Assembly (NCBI GenBank): GCA_026936335.1
Contig: JAPMXV010000002.1
Span: 1-64,000, forward strand
Source: Mantamonas sphyraenae
Taxonomy: Eukaryota; CRuMs; Mantamonadidae
DNA length: 64,000 bases
Direction of reading: 5' to 3'
The position numbers and the translations under genes were made by a program. The notes under the pieces were generated by a model. It saw nothing but the letters and a program-made list of their open reading frames with translations. It made no database searches and was not told the DNA's origin. Shown here piece by piece: positions 37,201-45,847 of the stretch; position 1 is the stretch's first letter, and each line of letters starts with the position of its first letter.

Positions 37201-40200
37201 TGCAGACGTGCACGTGCGCGTGGTTGTCGGTGTCGCCGTCAAGCTGAGAGCCCCAGCCCCAGCGTCGATCACTGTCACTTCCAACGTGGATATCTCTCTG
37301 CCAACCATCGCCGTGGAGGCTGTGGACGCAGGCAACAACGAGGTCGGCGCCACAGATGTGCCCCAGACACGCATCGTGGCTGTTGGCATCTCTGCCGGCG
37401 GTGCAAGTGGCCTCGTCGGGGCACGTGTCCACACCATGCGAAACGGAAGTGCCACCGTACCGGGTCTGCGTCTCAAGTACCCGCGCGCCGGGTTGTATGT
37501 GCTCACACTCAACGCCAGCGGTCTGGCAGACACAGCACTGCAGCTGACGGTGACGGTGGGCTCGCCGCACGCACTCGACGTGCAAACAAGTTGGCAGGGC
37601 ACCTTTGCGTCCACGCGTACGTATGTCCTCCCGACCCTGACTGTGCGTGTCGTCGATGTTGCAGGGAACGCGTTGGGCGCGAGCGACCCCGTCTCCTCGC
37701 GCTCTGTCAACATCACATGCGCCACCCTGCTCCTCAGCGGCTCCACCTTTTTCGCCACCAACCAGGGATCCGCACAGGCCACAGCTGTCACCATCACAAA
37801 TGCCCCGCAAGCGCTGCACACCATTGTGCTGTCCACGCCGGGCTTGCTGAGCGCAAACGTCACCGCCAATGTCACTGAAGGCGTGGCAGAGCGCCTGCAG
37901 GTATCTGTGGCCCCAAGTGCCGCCCTTGCGAGCGCAGAACTCACGCCCGTGACGCCTCTGCAGGTGGTTGCGGTCGACGCAGGCGGCACTCGCACAAACA
38001 CATACCCTCCGTTTACGGTGGTGCGCGTCTCGCTGCTGGATGCTCCGTCAGACTCGGGCGTCTCGTTGGTGTCCCTCGGCTCGTTGGAGTACCTTGCTGA
38101 AGGCGTGGCCACGTTCAACAACCTGCGCATGGTGAGGCCGCGCGCCTCCGACAAGACATACACCCTGCGCGTTGACGTGATCGGCCTCGACTGGGTGACC
38201 GACACGCTCACGGTCTCGATTGCCATCGGCGCACCGTATCGCTTGGTGTGTGAGTTTGGCGCCGCTGCCGCGACCCTGTCTGACTTCAACTCCATCGTCC
38301 CGACGGTGTCGGTACGCCAACAGGACGTCGGTGGCAGTTGGGTCTACGACCACCCTGCCGAGAAAGACATCTCCGCAGCGCTGTTGAACACCACGTCCGC
38401 TCTGAGGAGTGCAGGCTCTGTGGAACGCATGCGCAACGGAACGGCTGTGTTTGCCATGCTTGCCTTGCAGTCGCCCCCTCTCGGTGTGTATGTCATCGAG
38501 TACAGCAGCGGCACGCTGCTCAAGACACGTTCTCGCGTCCTCGTGGTCACCGGGCGACCCGTAGCCCTGGACGCCACCGCCTCTGCAAAGGCTGTAAGCA
38601 ACCGCAGCGCACAGGTCACTGCCGTCGATGTGCGTTCCTTCGACGCAGGCGGAAGCCCAGTGGGAACCAGCGACACGCTTGCGCGTCCCGTTCGGCTCGC
38701 TGTCAAGACGTCGCCCGGCGGATTGGATGAACAGCGTCAACCTGTGGCTGTCGTCAAACTCAGTGGCACCGTGCAGTACACGATGGCCCAGGGTGTGGTT
38801 CGCATCGACGGTGTGCGATTGTTGCGTCCGGTGGTGGGCATCCACACGTTGGAAGTGTCCACCAATGGTCTGTCCAGCGGCACCCTGGCCATCAACGTCA
38901 CCAGTGGCACCGCGGAACATCTGTTTGTTGTCTCCGGCGCCTCGCCGTCGTTGGCCTTTGCCGGTGGCGCCGCGACCGATGTGCCTGTACCGGCAATGTC
39001 TGTGCGTGTGGTCGACGCAGGCGGCAATGCGCTTGCGTCTCCGGTCGTTGCCCCGACGCCTGCGTACCACGTACAGGGCACAGTCGATGCTCAAATGCAC
39101 AGTTTCCTCGTGCGCGTCACCGCCGACGCTGCCGGTGTCATCCTCGCAGGCAACGCCGAACTCACTGCCACTGCTGCCAACGCCTACGAGGTCAGCTTTG
39201 CTGACCTGCGCCTGACCCCAGTGGCGGGCACCTACTCGCTGACGTTTTCTGCTGCTGATCTGGCCACCGCAAAGACGTCGGTCACTGTCAGGCACGGTCC
39301 ACCTGCAACGTTCCGATTTGTGCGTCGCTTGGCGTCCGTTGCGGACAACCGCAACACGGCAGCCACACCGTTTGCACAACAACCCATTGTTGAAGTCGTC
39401 GACACCGCAGGCAACCGTGTCAACACAAGCGACGTCCTGGTGCGCATCCAGGTGTCTCGCTTCACCACTGGAGGCCAGTTCGAGATGACGGCCAGGCAGG
39501 GAGTGGCCAACTACACAGGAGTCTTCTACACGGGCCCTTTTGGCAACGCCGTGGATGTGTTTGTGTCGGGCACAGACACACTCACGAATGCGCAGCTGAC
39601 TCCCGTTGTTCTGCCCAAAGCCCTGACCTTCATTGGCTGCGCCGAATTCCGCCCCAATTCTCAGGCCACGGTGACCAACGACACGTGCATCTGCTCGCCT
39701 GGCCACTTCTCGGCCACGCCCGACTCGCCGTGCACACCATGCAACGACCAAAGCTACCAAAACGACCCTGGCCAGGATTCGTGCGACCCGTGCGGAAGCA
39801 ACAGGGACACAAACGGCATTCTGGGAGCCATTGCACGCAAGCAGTGCGTGTGCTCGTTCGGCTACTACGAAAATGCCCTCACCAACGGTGATTGTGTCAT
39901 TTGCCCCGCCGGTCTGGAGTGCAGACAGGACATCAACAACGGATACCACGTCAAGCCGGGCTACTTCAGCTTCAACCTGAGTGCAGCCACGTTCGAAACC
40001 TGCCCCAATCCGGACGCCTGTCTGGGTGGAAGCAACTCCTCCTGCGCCGAAGGATATCGTGGCCCGCTGTGTTCGCTGTGCGACCCCGGGTACGGCAAGC
40101 GCGGCACAACCTGTGTCAAGTGTGACCAAGAAGAGGTGAGCTGGCTGTATGTGGTGGGCACGTTCCTGGCCCTCATCTACATCATCATCTCGCTGGCTCG

Positions 40201-42508
40201 CCGTGGCCAGGGCAAGCGCAAGAGCATCCGCGCCATCATCAAGAAGATCCTGCTCAACTACATGCAGGTGCTGGCGTTCATCGGTGACTTCCGCATGCGC
40301 TGGAGCGGTCTGATGCTGACCATTTTCCAGATCAGCGGAATCACCAATTTCGGACTGTTCCAGCAGCCGTTGGACTGCACCACCAAGTGGACCTACTACG
40401 ACAAGTTTGTTTCGTACACACTGGTGCCCATTGTGTGTGTCATTGTCCCTCTCTTTGCCTACGGCTGTGCCTGGCTGGTCAAGCTGGCCTCGCGAAAGAT
40501 CACCGCCAAGTGGCTCTTTGACTTCAACACCTTTTGCATCCGCGTATCCGTCGCCGCCATCTTCATTGTGTTCCCGGTCATCACCAACAATGTGCTCACC
40601 TTTTTCAACTGCAAGCGCTACTCCGACACAGCGTTCCTCCTTGTCGACGATCTCAGCATCTCGTGCGAGGACCCGGAATACCTTGCGTGGCGTGCGCTGG
40701 CCATCGTGGCTGTCATCATCTATCTCGTCGGTTTCCCGGCGTTCTTTGGCTACTTGTTGTGGAAGAGCAAGAAGAACCCCAAGATCTTCCCCAAGATCGA
40801 CTTGCTCACACACGGCTACGTCGGCAAACGTTACTGGTGGGAGCTTGTCATTCTCGTCCGCAAGATCATCATTGTGCTGGTCGTGATCTTTTACAAGGAC
40901 GAGCCCCTGACGCAAATCTACTTTGGTCTGTGGATCATCCTTTCTGGCCTTGTGTTGCACCTGTACGCGCGTCCATTCAAGCATCCGCTGCACACGCGCC
41001 TGGAGACATACACACTATTGGTGACATGCATGACTCTGATGGCAGGCATGATGTTCTTCAGCACTGAAGCGACAGAGGACGAAAAGACGGCCCTCACGGT
41101 GGGCCTCTTTGTGCTCAACATGGCCTTGGCTCTGATGTTTGTCACTCTACTCTTCTACCTGTGGGCCATCAGCAAGTGGGAGAAGTATGTGGCAAAGCGC
41201 ATTGCAGGCAAATACGCCATGAAGAAGCGCAGCGCAAGCAGATGGGCCGACTCGGGCAAGTTTGACGTCATTGCCAGGGCGGTCCTGGGAACCGGTCTGG
41301 ACTTTGCCAAGGAGCAGAAGGACGCTGAAAATGCCACGCTGGCCGCGCCAAGTGCGCTGGTGGGCCAGATCAAGCTGGAGAAGCAGGACAGCGGCTTCGA
41401 CCTGAAAAAGGTCATCGACGAGGGCGTGGACATCAGCAAGTACTACGAAAAGGAGCTGGAACAGAAGGATGAACTCGAGGTCGCCAGCAAAGAGCGAGAG
41501 CGAGAGCTGGAACAGATCTCTGCTTCGCTGTCCCAGAGCAAACGCAGCACAATTGGAGTCAAGGCGCTGGCGCTGGACGAGTTTGACGCCGACAGCGAGG
41601 TGTTGGACAAGAAGAAGCAAGCCATCGAGCAGCGTCAGTCAGAGTCGTCCGAGCGCATGGAGCAGCTGCGCAGGCGCAACAGCACCGCACAGACGCGCGA
41701 CCCAAAGGAAGGACTTTCGCGAGCCCTGGCAAGCGGCAAGCGACGCATCGAGGTTTTTGAGCGCATCTCGCAGGATGTGGGCGCCCAGCGATACGGCAGC
41801 CTCGTAGGTCAGATGTGGGAGCGCGTGGTGGCCCTAGAAAGCGAGCGGGAGATGCTGGAGTCGGAAGAACTCCTGGACCAGGTGAACGAGATCCTGCTGG
41901 AGTACTTTGACGACGACGCCAACGAGTGTGTGGACGTGGATTTCGGCGTTCTCAGCAATGTGCTGGAGCAAATGGAGGAAGTGGAGAGCGGCCAAGACGC
42001 CGTCGCGCTGCTGGACCTTCTCTGGCGCGACTTGTTCCTGCCCACATGGATGGACATCAAACAGGGTGTCATCTACCAGGAAGGAGGCGAGACAAAGCAG
42101 GACACAGAGGCCAAGGGCTGGGCTGGCCTGCGCACAAAGCTGCGCTCGGGCTCGCTGGTACACTCGAAAGCAAAGTCGGCCTCCATCCTGCGCAAGGATC
42201 TCGATGAAAAGGTGGAAGGTGGCCAAGCCTCGATCTTGGATGTCGTCAAAGCCGCCAAGGCGACGGAAGAAGCCGGTGGACGGAAGAAGAAGCGCCGCGG
42301 CCAACTGGAGGATGACGACGCGGAAGGGCAGGGTGATGAGGAGGAAGTGGAGGCTGTTGAAGACAAGCAGTCTGGTGATGAGGAAGAAATGGCACTGGTT
42401 GAGGACACAGAGGCTGATGAGGAGCAAGACGTCGATGAGCTGATGCTCAAGAAGAAGAAACGAAAGAAGAAGCGCAAGAAGGCGCTTGACGATGAAGAAA
42501 GCGAGTGA
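4256..42508 (+). CDS. Giant multidomain surface adhesion receptor, ~12,560 codons, 5 exons, frame-interrupted
   Basis: Model: exons 4256-4394, 4492-4724, 5026-5198, 5292-24880 and 24964-42508. The start ATG gives a basic N-terminus and a hydrophobic signal (ALIVASVLLITAAFTAAS). Then come module 1 (glycine-rich, C-type-lectin-like and IPT-like, to 6770) and module 2 (to 8160). These are followed by ten cadherin-like plus seven-bladed propeller blocks (8190-24590), module 3 (to 26760), filamin-like repeats (to 30850), another propeller, IPT and discoidin-like regions (to 33670), 17 Ig-like repeats (to 39620), a Cys-rich stalk, about nine membrane helices (40138-41170), and a coiled-coil tail ending in Lys- and acid-rich sequence. 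Homology runs unbroken across frame changes at 11285-11289, 13703-13705, about 16222, 32871-32935, about 33505 and about 34085. Most look like one missing base, so I treat them as assembly errors or decay, not gene borders. No promoter-like gap or start codon separates the parts. Expected role: cell-surface adhesion or recognition with cytoplasmic signalling. A split into two or more genes remains possible. Confidence 0.72.
4395..4491 (+). other. Intron 1 of giant gene (97 nt)
   Basis: GTGCCA to CCGCAG. The donor at 4395 is the only GT in exon 1 downstream of the signal peptide that gives phase 1, which the acceptor at 4491 needs to open the frame read in exon 2. The donor is weak, so this is the least certain of the introns. 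Confidence 0.5.
4725..5025 (+). other. Intron 2 of giant gene (301 nt)
   Basis: GTACGT at 4725 to CTCCCAG at 5025, phase 0. It contains a long C homopolymer near 4900-4918 and direct CTGCACTCC repeats near 4778-4800. Joining 4724 to 5026 restores the module that is also seen, intronless, at 6820-7690 and 25030-25950. Confidence 0.85.
5199..5291 (+). other. Intron 3 of giant gene (93 nt)
   Basis: GTACGC at 5199 to CTCCCAG at 5291, phase 2; the split codon reads TGG. It contains a C run near 5245-5262. Splicing leads into the glycine-rich sequence with the GFRGG motif shared by all three module copies. Confidence 0.85.
6800..8160 (+). other. Module copy 2: glycine-rich + C-type-lectin-like
   Basis: The same order as copy 1, in a single exon: YYTLATDVL, then DYILLHAT, the GFRGG motif near 7235 and glycine-rich sequence to about 7670. 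A clearer C-type lectin domain follows at 7850-8150, with SWTQARDACVAHHG, LAPVTSPTQLQWL and VWLGVHS. The typical Ca-binding EPN/QPD and WND motifs are not obvious, so sugar binding should not be assumed. Confidence 0.72.
11285..11289 (+). other. Frame change 1 in giant gene (C homopolymer)
   Basis: The frame read up to YKFSPAGT continues as PLWNHTVD only if one C is added to this run of five C. Blades elsewhere read SPSG.LLW.H, so homology is continuous and no intron is needed. Confidence 0.85.
13703..13705 (+). other. Frame change 2 in giant gene
   Basis: The cadherin-like linker reads up to AAYP in one frame and ITVSDLDSS in the next. One extra C gives YPITVSDLDS, matching YPLAISDVDS in another copy. 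A base appears to be missing. Confidence 0.8.
16218..16226 (+). other. Frame change 3 in giant gene
   Basis: LWVTAMGTS in one frame is followed by STDSGQACAAGNG in the next, with no gap relative to other blades. A single missing base near 16222 explains it. Confidence 0.8.
24600..26760 (+). other. Module copy 3: IPT-like + glycine-rich + C-type-lectin-like + IPT-like
   Basis: The IPT-like segment with CEARPQLKCFWGD spans intron 4. The beta-rich region with NDRILLYAF and RDGAQIRARPFDG follows, then GFRGG near 25440 and glycine-rich sequence to about 25950. A lectin-like segment (26110-26560) has CPYRHCFHG and YFNWKPGQPSK, and LPVLKCDFGGG opens an IPT-like segment. Order and motifs match copies 1 and 2 although it lies about 17 kb downstream. 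Confidence 0.7.
24881..24963 (+). other. Intron 4 of giant gene (83 nt)
   Basis: GTAAGT to CTCGCAG, phase 1, with a poly-T tract before the acceptor. It joins LDVWTN to LNDGVYDMH. The strong consensus makes this the best-supported intron of the gene, and it ties the propeller half to the downstream half. Confidence 0.9.
26760..30850 (+). repeat. Filamin-like Ig repeats (~10) with two DUF4082-like insertions
   Basis: Repeats of about 100 residues carry the filamin signature: V.V.DA(F/Y)GN, then G.Y...Y.....G.Y.LHV.L....I.GSPF. Copies start near 26760, 27090, 27440, 27770, 28080, 28380, 29720, 30000, 30310 and 30610. The copy at 28380 is split by two related segments (28540-29010 and 29100-29560) with GIQVLKPILLTGMGIYKS-type and YWIVAKGYSSAFP-type motifs, resembling the DUF4082 beta-sandwich. 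Confidence 0.75.
30890..33670 (+). other. Propeller, filamin-like, two IPT/TIG and discoidin-like regions
   Basis: 30890-32150 resembles one more propeller (GYARRSTALYTT, VFVGGRYDGLYPGQ). 32200-32520 is a filamin-like repeat. 32540-32790 is an IPT/TIG domain (NPTTGPSTGGTVLTIDG). A second IPT domain (32790-33050) is scrambled by indels. 33060-33670 is Cys-containing, with DNDRCCEKTD, FKCGLQFAQNNTHWVYAQV and SSHFRVGFNNS, reminiscent of an F5/8 type C (discoidin) fold. Confidence 0.6.
32871..32935 (+). other. Frame-change cluster in second IPT domain of giant gene
   Basis: The frame ends after TVAGTGL. A second frame gives MPSDASSVTL, a third gives CKLGKA, and the second frame resumes at TSTTYVSSTQVICTTP. 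All are recognisable IPT pieces, so at least two or three small indels lie within about 65 bp. Further single-base frame changes lie near 33500-33510 (VPVV to VPSDAND) and near 34081-34090 (STQAS to SVALPTIGV). Confidence 0.7.
34023..39620 (+). repeat. 17 tandem Ig-like repeats, ~320 bp each
   Basis: Repeat starts (G.P..L motif) lie near 34023, 34343, 34657, 34973, 35290, 35613, 35931, 36250, 36580, 36910, 37230, 37560, 37880, 38230, 38550, 38908 and 39297. Each carries ALP.I.V...DAGGN, then GTA.F..L.L..P..G.Y.L.F...GL and a short V..G join. They look like all-beta stalk domains similar in style to bacterial Ig-like adhesin repeats. I cannot assign a named family. Confidence 0.85.
39630..42508 (+). 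other. Cys-rich stalk, polytopic membrane domain and cytoplasmic tail of giant receptor
   Basis: 39630-40130 has GCC2/GCC3-type Cys-rich repeats (CSPGHFS, CNDQSYQND, CEGYRGPLCSLCDPGYG style). 40138-41170 has about nine hydrophobic helices, including WLYVVGTFLALIYIIISLA, the YWWELVILVRKIIIV region and LYARPFKHPLHTRLETYTLL. This stalk-plus-membrane arrangement is common in very large surface proteins of unicellular eukaryotes. The tail (41180-42508) has charged coiled-coil stretches and ends with Glu/Asp runs and KKKKRKKKRKK. Confidence 0.8.
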
Positions 42509-42566
42509 CAATGAAGGAATCCCACTTCCGCATCCAATTGAAATCCATTTTTCACCGTATACGTAC

Positions 42567-44617
42567 TCATGCGCTGCTCAGCGTCCTGTCGATCCCTTCC
42601 GCAGAGAGAAACGGACGCGCGGGAAGGCGCGGAAACTCGCCCGTGACAAACGAGCGCAGGACAAGAAACACGTACAACACAGACATGGCCAGACACACCG
42701 CCACGATTCGCAACGAGTACAAGATTGTGTCCAACAGCAGCGAATAGACGAGCCACAGGACCTTGGGGCCCACTCCAATCACGTCTGGCAACTTGCCCGT
42801 GCCATGGACCATCCACCACCAGGTGATGCGTGCCTGAGCGGTACTATTGATGGCAATGAGCACGTAGATGCCAGCAAACAGCCCTGCTGTGAGTGAGGAG
42901 TCGTCCTCCGCCGAGAGCACCATCATGGTCAGGAGGCCGCCCTTGGCCAGGTGCACTGCGTTGGTCAGCACAGCCACCACGTTTGCATCAAATGGGGCAG
43001 CCGATTGGAAGCCCAGCTCTTCGTCGTAGACTGTGCCTGGCATGAGCCGCCAACGCTCCCGAGCAATTGCCGCTACCCCGTCACACAAACCCATGATGGG
43101 CACCAGCGCACACAGGGGAACTGCCCACGCATTGTGCATCTGATTTACGCGAGTTGGGCGCCCATTTTGATCCTTGGACACGCACCCTAGCCACAACAGC
43201 CTGGTGCGAGCCTCCTGTGTGGACGCCAAATTGGTGCGAAACCCAAGCACCCCCTTGCTGATCACAACGACAAGCACTTGCACAATTCCCACAGTGGGGT
43301 CGATGTTTCCCAGCATGGCCACAATCAGCGCAGTCTGCACAGCGTCCAGCATGGCAAACGTCCAGTGCAGCGAAGCTGTCACCGGCTGCTTGTCGGACGA
43401 GTGCTCGTGTAAACGAAGCAACTGTGGCAGTTGCAAACAATGTGCAATGCAAAGCAGCAGCGCCAGTGTGCCGCCCATCACTGGGACCCACAGGTTCAGC
43501 AGGTCGACCGCCAGGCCCTCGCCCACGGGCAGCTCCCCAAGATACGCCTCCAGCAGCCACACAAAGGCTGCCACAAAGCCTGCCGTACCTGCCACCAGAA
43601 TAATAAGCATCACAATGGTCATGGTCGCCGTGTGTGATGGAGTATGGCTTGCTGCTGCTGCCAGCACCCCGCTCACAAAGATCAGGCTCGAGCTCGCAAG
43701 CACCAGCTGTGACCAAACACGCGGGGTGACTGGTATCCCCGGAAGCCACGCTGGAGTCCACAAAAGCAACATCAAACACAAAAGGGAACTCACAAGGTGC
43801 ACGCCGGCGGGAATGTCTGGCACCGTCGGCTCGCCCTTTGCACGCCTTCTCAGCACCAAACCCAGACTCAGAACACACACCAGCACAACAAGGGCCCCCG
43901 ATGGAGTCAACATGAGCCATCGCGATCGACGTGCGTCTGCACGGAATCCAAACTGGACGGTGGTGCCCGCCGCAAAGGATGTTGGCACGGACGTGTCCTC
44001 GACAAGCCGCCCACACGTCGTGTTGTCGTCCTCACTCACGACGTTCCACACGATGCCTGCTGCAGCCGCCTCTGCACCTGGTGCACTGTCCACCTTTGTC
44101 AGCATCGTGCAATTGGCAAACGTGCAGCCGCGAGGCAGCCCGTCTCTCCACGGCACCGTGTTGCTTGTCAGCAGCTTCTTCGCCAGATGGTCCAGGTTCC
44201 ACACCCAGATCCAGAAGCGACCTGAAGTTGCGCTGCTGGTGTTCCCACCCTGCACGCGAGTCACTTCCATCTTCAATTCGCCTTCGACCGCCTGCACAGA
44301 ATTTGGCGACAAACCGCGCGACAACACGCCTTCACGGGCGCGGCTCCAGACAGTTCCACAGCGCACAGTTCCCTGCCCGACGCTGCGTGCCACACACGTG
44401 CACGCAAATGCACCCCTGGGGCTGCTTCGCGAAGCTCAATGTACGGTTTTGTCACGAGCAAGGACAGGTTGAACACGGAAAACGTTTGCGGCAAACGGCC
44501 AACGTCGCCCTCCGCTCCCCCGTCCGCGTAGGGCTCCCCTGTCAGAAACACGAACGACACCGCCATTCCCGCCAAAAACACGACCACCACGCTAAAGGCC
44601 TTGTCCGTCAGCGCCAT
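42567..44617 (-). CDS. Multi-pass membrane protein, ~683 aa, one frame change
   Basis: The family is not recognised. The first frame starts at ATG 44617 (MALTDKAF) with a signal or anchor helix (SVVVVFLAGMAVSFVFL) and runs to a stop at 44273. A second frame, open from before 44393, carries the rest to the stop at 42567. The join lies near 44325-44345. Either one base is missing, or a 44-nt GTGAAG to GTGCAG intron restores the frame; the latter is unusually short for this locus. After a luminal or extracellular N-terminal part (EGELKMEVTRVQ, several Cys) there are about ten to twelve hydrophobic helices from residue about 210, ending in SLLLDTILYSLRIVAVCLAM. The gene converges on the giant gene (58 bp between stops) and diverges from the CDF gene (60 bp between starts). 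Confidence 0.72.
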
Positions 44618-44677
44618 CGTCTGGCGAACAGAAGATACGTTGTTGTTGTGGCGCGCCTGCGCAGACACCACTCCACA
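44618..44677. promoter_or_regulatory. 60-bp divergent intergenic region
   Basis: The start codons of the membrane protein (44617, minus) and the CDF transporter (44678, plus) face away from each other with only 60 bp between. Both core promoters and both 5' UTRs must lie here or inside the neighbouring coding sequence. It contains TTGTTGTTGTGG and no clear TATA box. Confidence 0.5.
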
Positions 44678-45805
44678 ATGCTCCTCGACCCAAGCTCCGA
44701 CCGATTCCAGCAAGGTCGAGCCGACCATGCCAAGCTCGGCGAGTCCTCGAAGCGTGTTCGACGCTTCTATCGTGCCCAGGCCCACCTCCTGGACACGTTT
44801 CTGGAACTCGACCGCTTGCACATGGAGCAGGAGCCATCCCAGGACGGCGACGCTACCCCCCCGGAGCAATCCGCATCTCCTCCTTCTCCTCCTCCTCCCG
44901 ACCCACAGTCACGCACCGTCAAGGTGGCCATGACTGCAAGCTTCGCTGCAAACCTCCTCCTCTTTGGCCTCAAGGTTTGGGCAGCCACCACCTCAGGCTC
45001 CCTCGCTGTCATTGCCTCCACAGTGGACTCCTTTCTCGACCTCCTTTCTGGCTCCATTATTTACGCAACGGCCCTCGTCATGCGCCGAAACGACCCATAT
45101 CTGTACCCGGCCGGCAATGCGCGCCTCGAACCGCTCGGCATCATCGCCTTTGCCAGCTGCATGTTTACAGCCACCTTGCAGCTGTTGCAGTTGGGCATTT
45201 CCACTCTCCTTGCAGGAGATTCCTCCTACCTGACCATTGACGTGCCTTCCCTGGTCGTCATTGCATCTAGCATTGTCATCAAGGCCGCCCTCTGGTTCTT
45301 CTGCACACGTGTGGACAACGAGAGCGTCCAGGTGCTTTCTGACGACCACCGCAACGACACTCTTTCCAACAGCGCCGGCCTCATCGCCATGTTTGTCGCC
45401 CAGGCTGCTTGGCAAGTCGATCCCATCGCCTCCATCCTAATCTCCCTCTACGTCATGTTCAATTGGGGTGCCACAGCCCTCGAGCAAATCCGAACCCTTA
45501 GCGGCCGCACAGCCTCGCCCATGCTCCTCCAGAAGCTCACCTACCTCGTGTGGAACCATGACCCACGCGTCCAACAGATCGACACCGTCCGTGCCTTCCA
45601 TCTCGGCCTCGGTTTCCTTGTCGAGGTCGACATTGTCCTCCCAGCAGACATGTCCCTCCGCGACGCACACGACATCGGCGAATCCCTCCAGTCCAAACTC
45701 GAGCGCATTGACATTGTCGAGCGAGCCTTTGTCCATCTCGACTACGAGGTTGACCATGCCCCCGAACACAGAGGCACTCTGGAGCAAGTTTCCCTCGGCG
45801 ATTGA
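44678..45805 (+). CDS. Cation diffusion facilitator, Mn-type (MTP8-11-like), 375 aa
   Basis: Divalent metal/proton antiporter of the CDF family. The N-terminal 100 residues are cytosolic, with RVRRFYRAQAHLLD and an acidic-Pro stretch. The membrane domain starts near TVKVAMTASFAANLLLFGLKV. The metal site DSFLD in helix II (STVDSFLDLLSGS) and DDHRND in helix V carry the DxxxD pattern typical of the manganese-transporting subgroup, rather than the HxxxD of zinc transporters. The C-terminal cytosolic domain has VRAFHLGLGFLVEVDIVLP and HDIGESLQ, as in other CDFs. The frame is open far upstream, but the ATG at 44678 gives the usual family length and leaves room for the divergent promoter. Likely role: Mn2+ efflux or sequestration into an organelle. 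Confidence 0.88.
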   Translation: MLLDPSSDRFQQGRADHAKLGESSKRVRRFYRAQAHLLDTFLELDRLHMEQEPSQDGDATPPEQSASPPSPPPPDPQSRTVKVAMTASFAANLLLFGLKVWAATTSGSLAVIASTVDSFLDLLSGSIIYATALVMRRNDPYLYPAGNARLEPLGIIAFASCMFTATLQLLQLGISTLLAGDSSYLTIDVPSLVVIASSIVIKAALWFFCTRVDNESVQVLSDDHRNDTLSNSAGLIAMFVAQAAWQVDPIASILISLYVMFNWGATALEQIRTLSGRTASPMLLQKLTYLVWNHDPRVQQIDTVRAFHLGLGFLVEVDIVLPADMSLRDAHDIGESLQSKLERIDIVERAFVHLDYEVDHAPEHRGTLEQVSLGD

Positions 45806-45847
45806 TTCCATCCCAAGTACAACCACTTCACTGTTCATTTCCAACCC

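Noticed and set aside
38048..40993. 981-residue minus-strand open frame
   Set aside because: It overlaps the Ig-like repeats, Cys-rich stalk and membrane helices of the plus strand and has no features of its own.
43931..44677. N-terminal extension of the CDF transporter
   Set aside because: The open frame is antisense to the neighbouring membrane protein, has no CDF-like content, and the ATG at 44678 gives normal family length.
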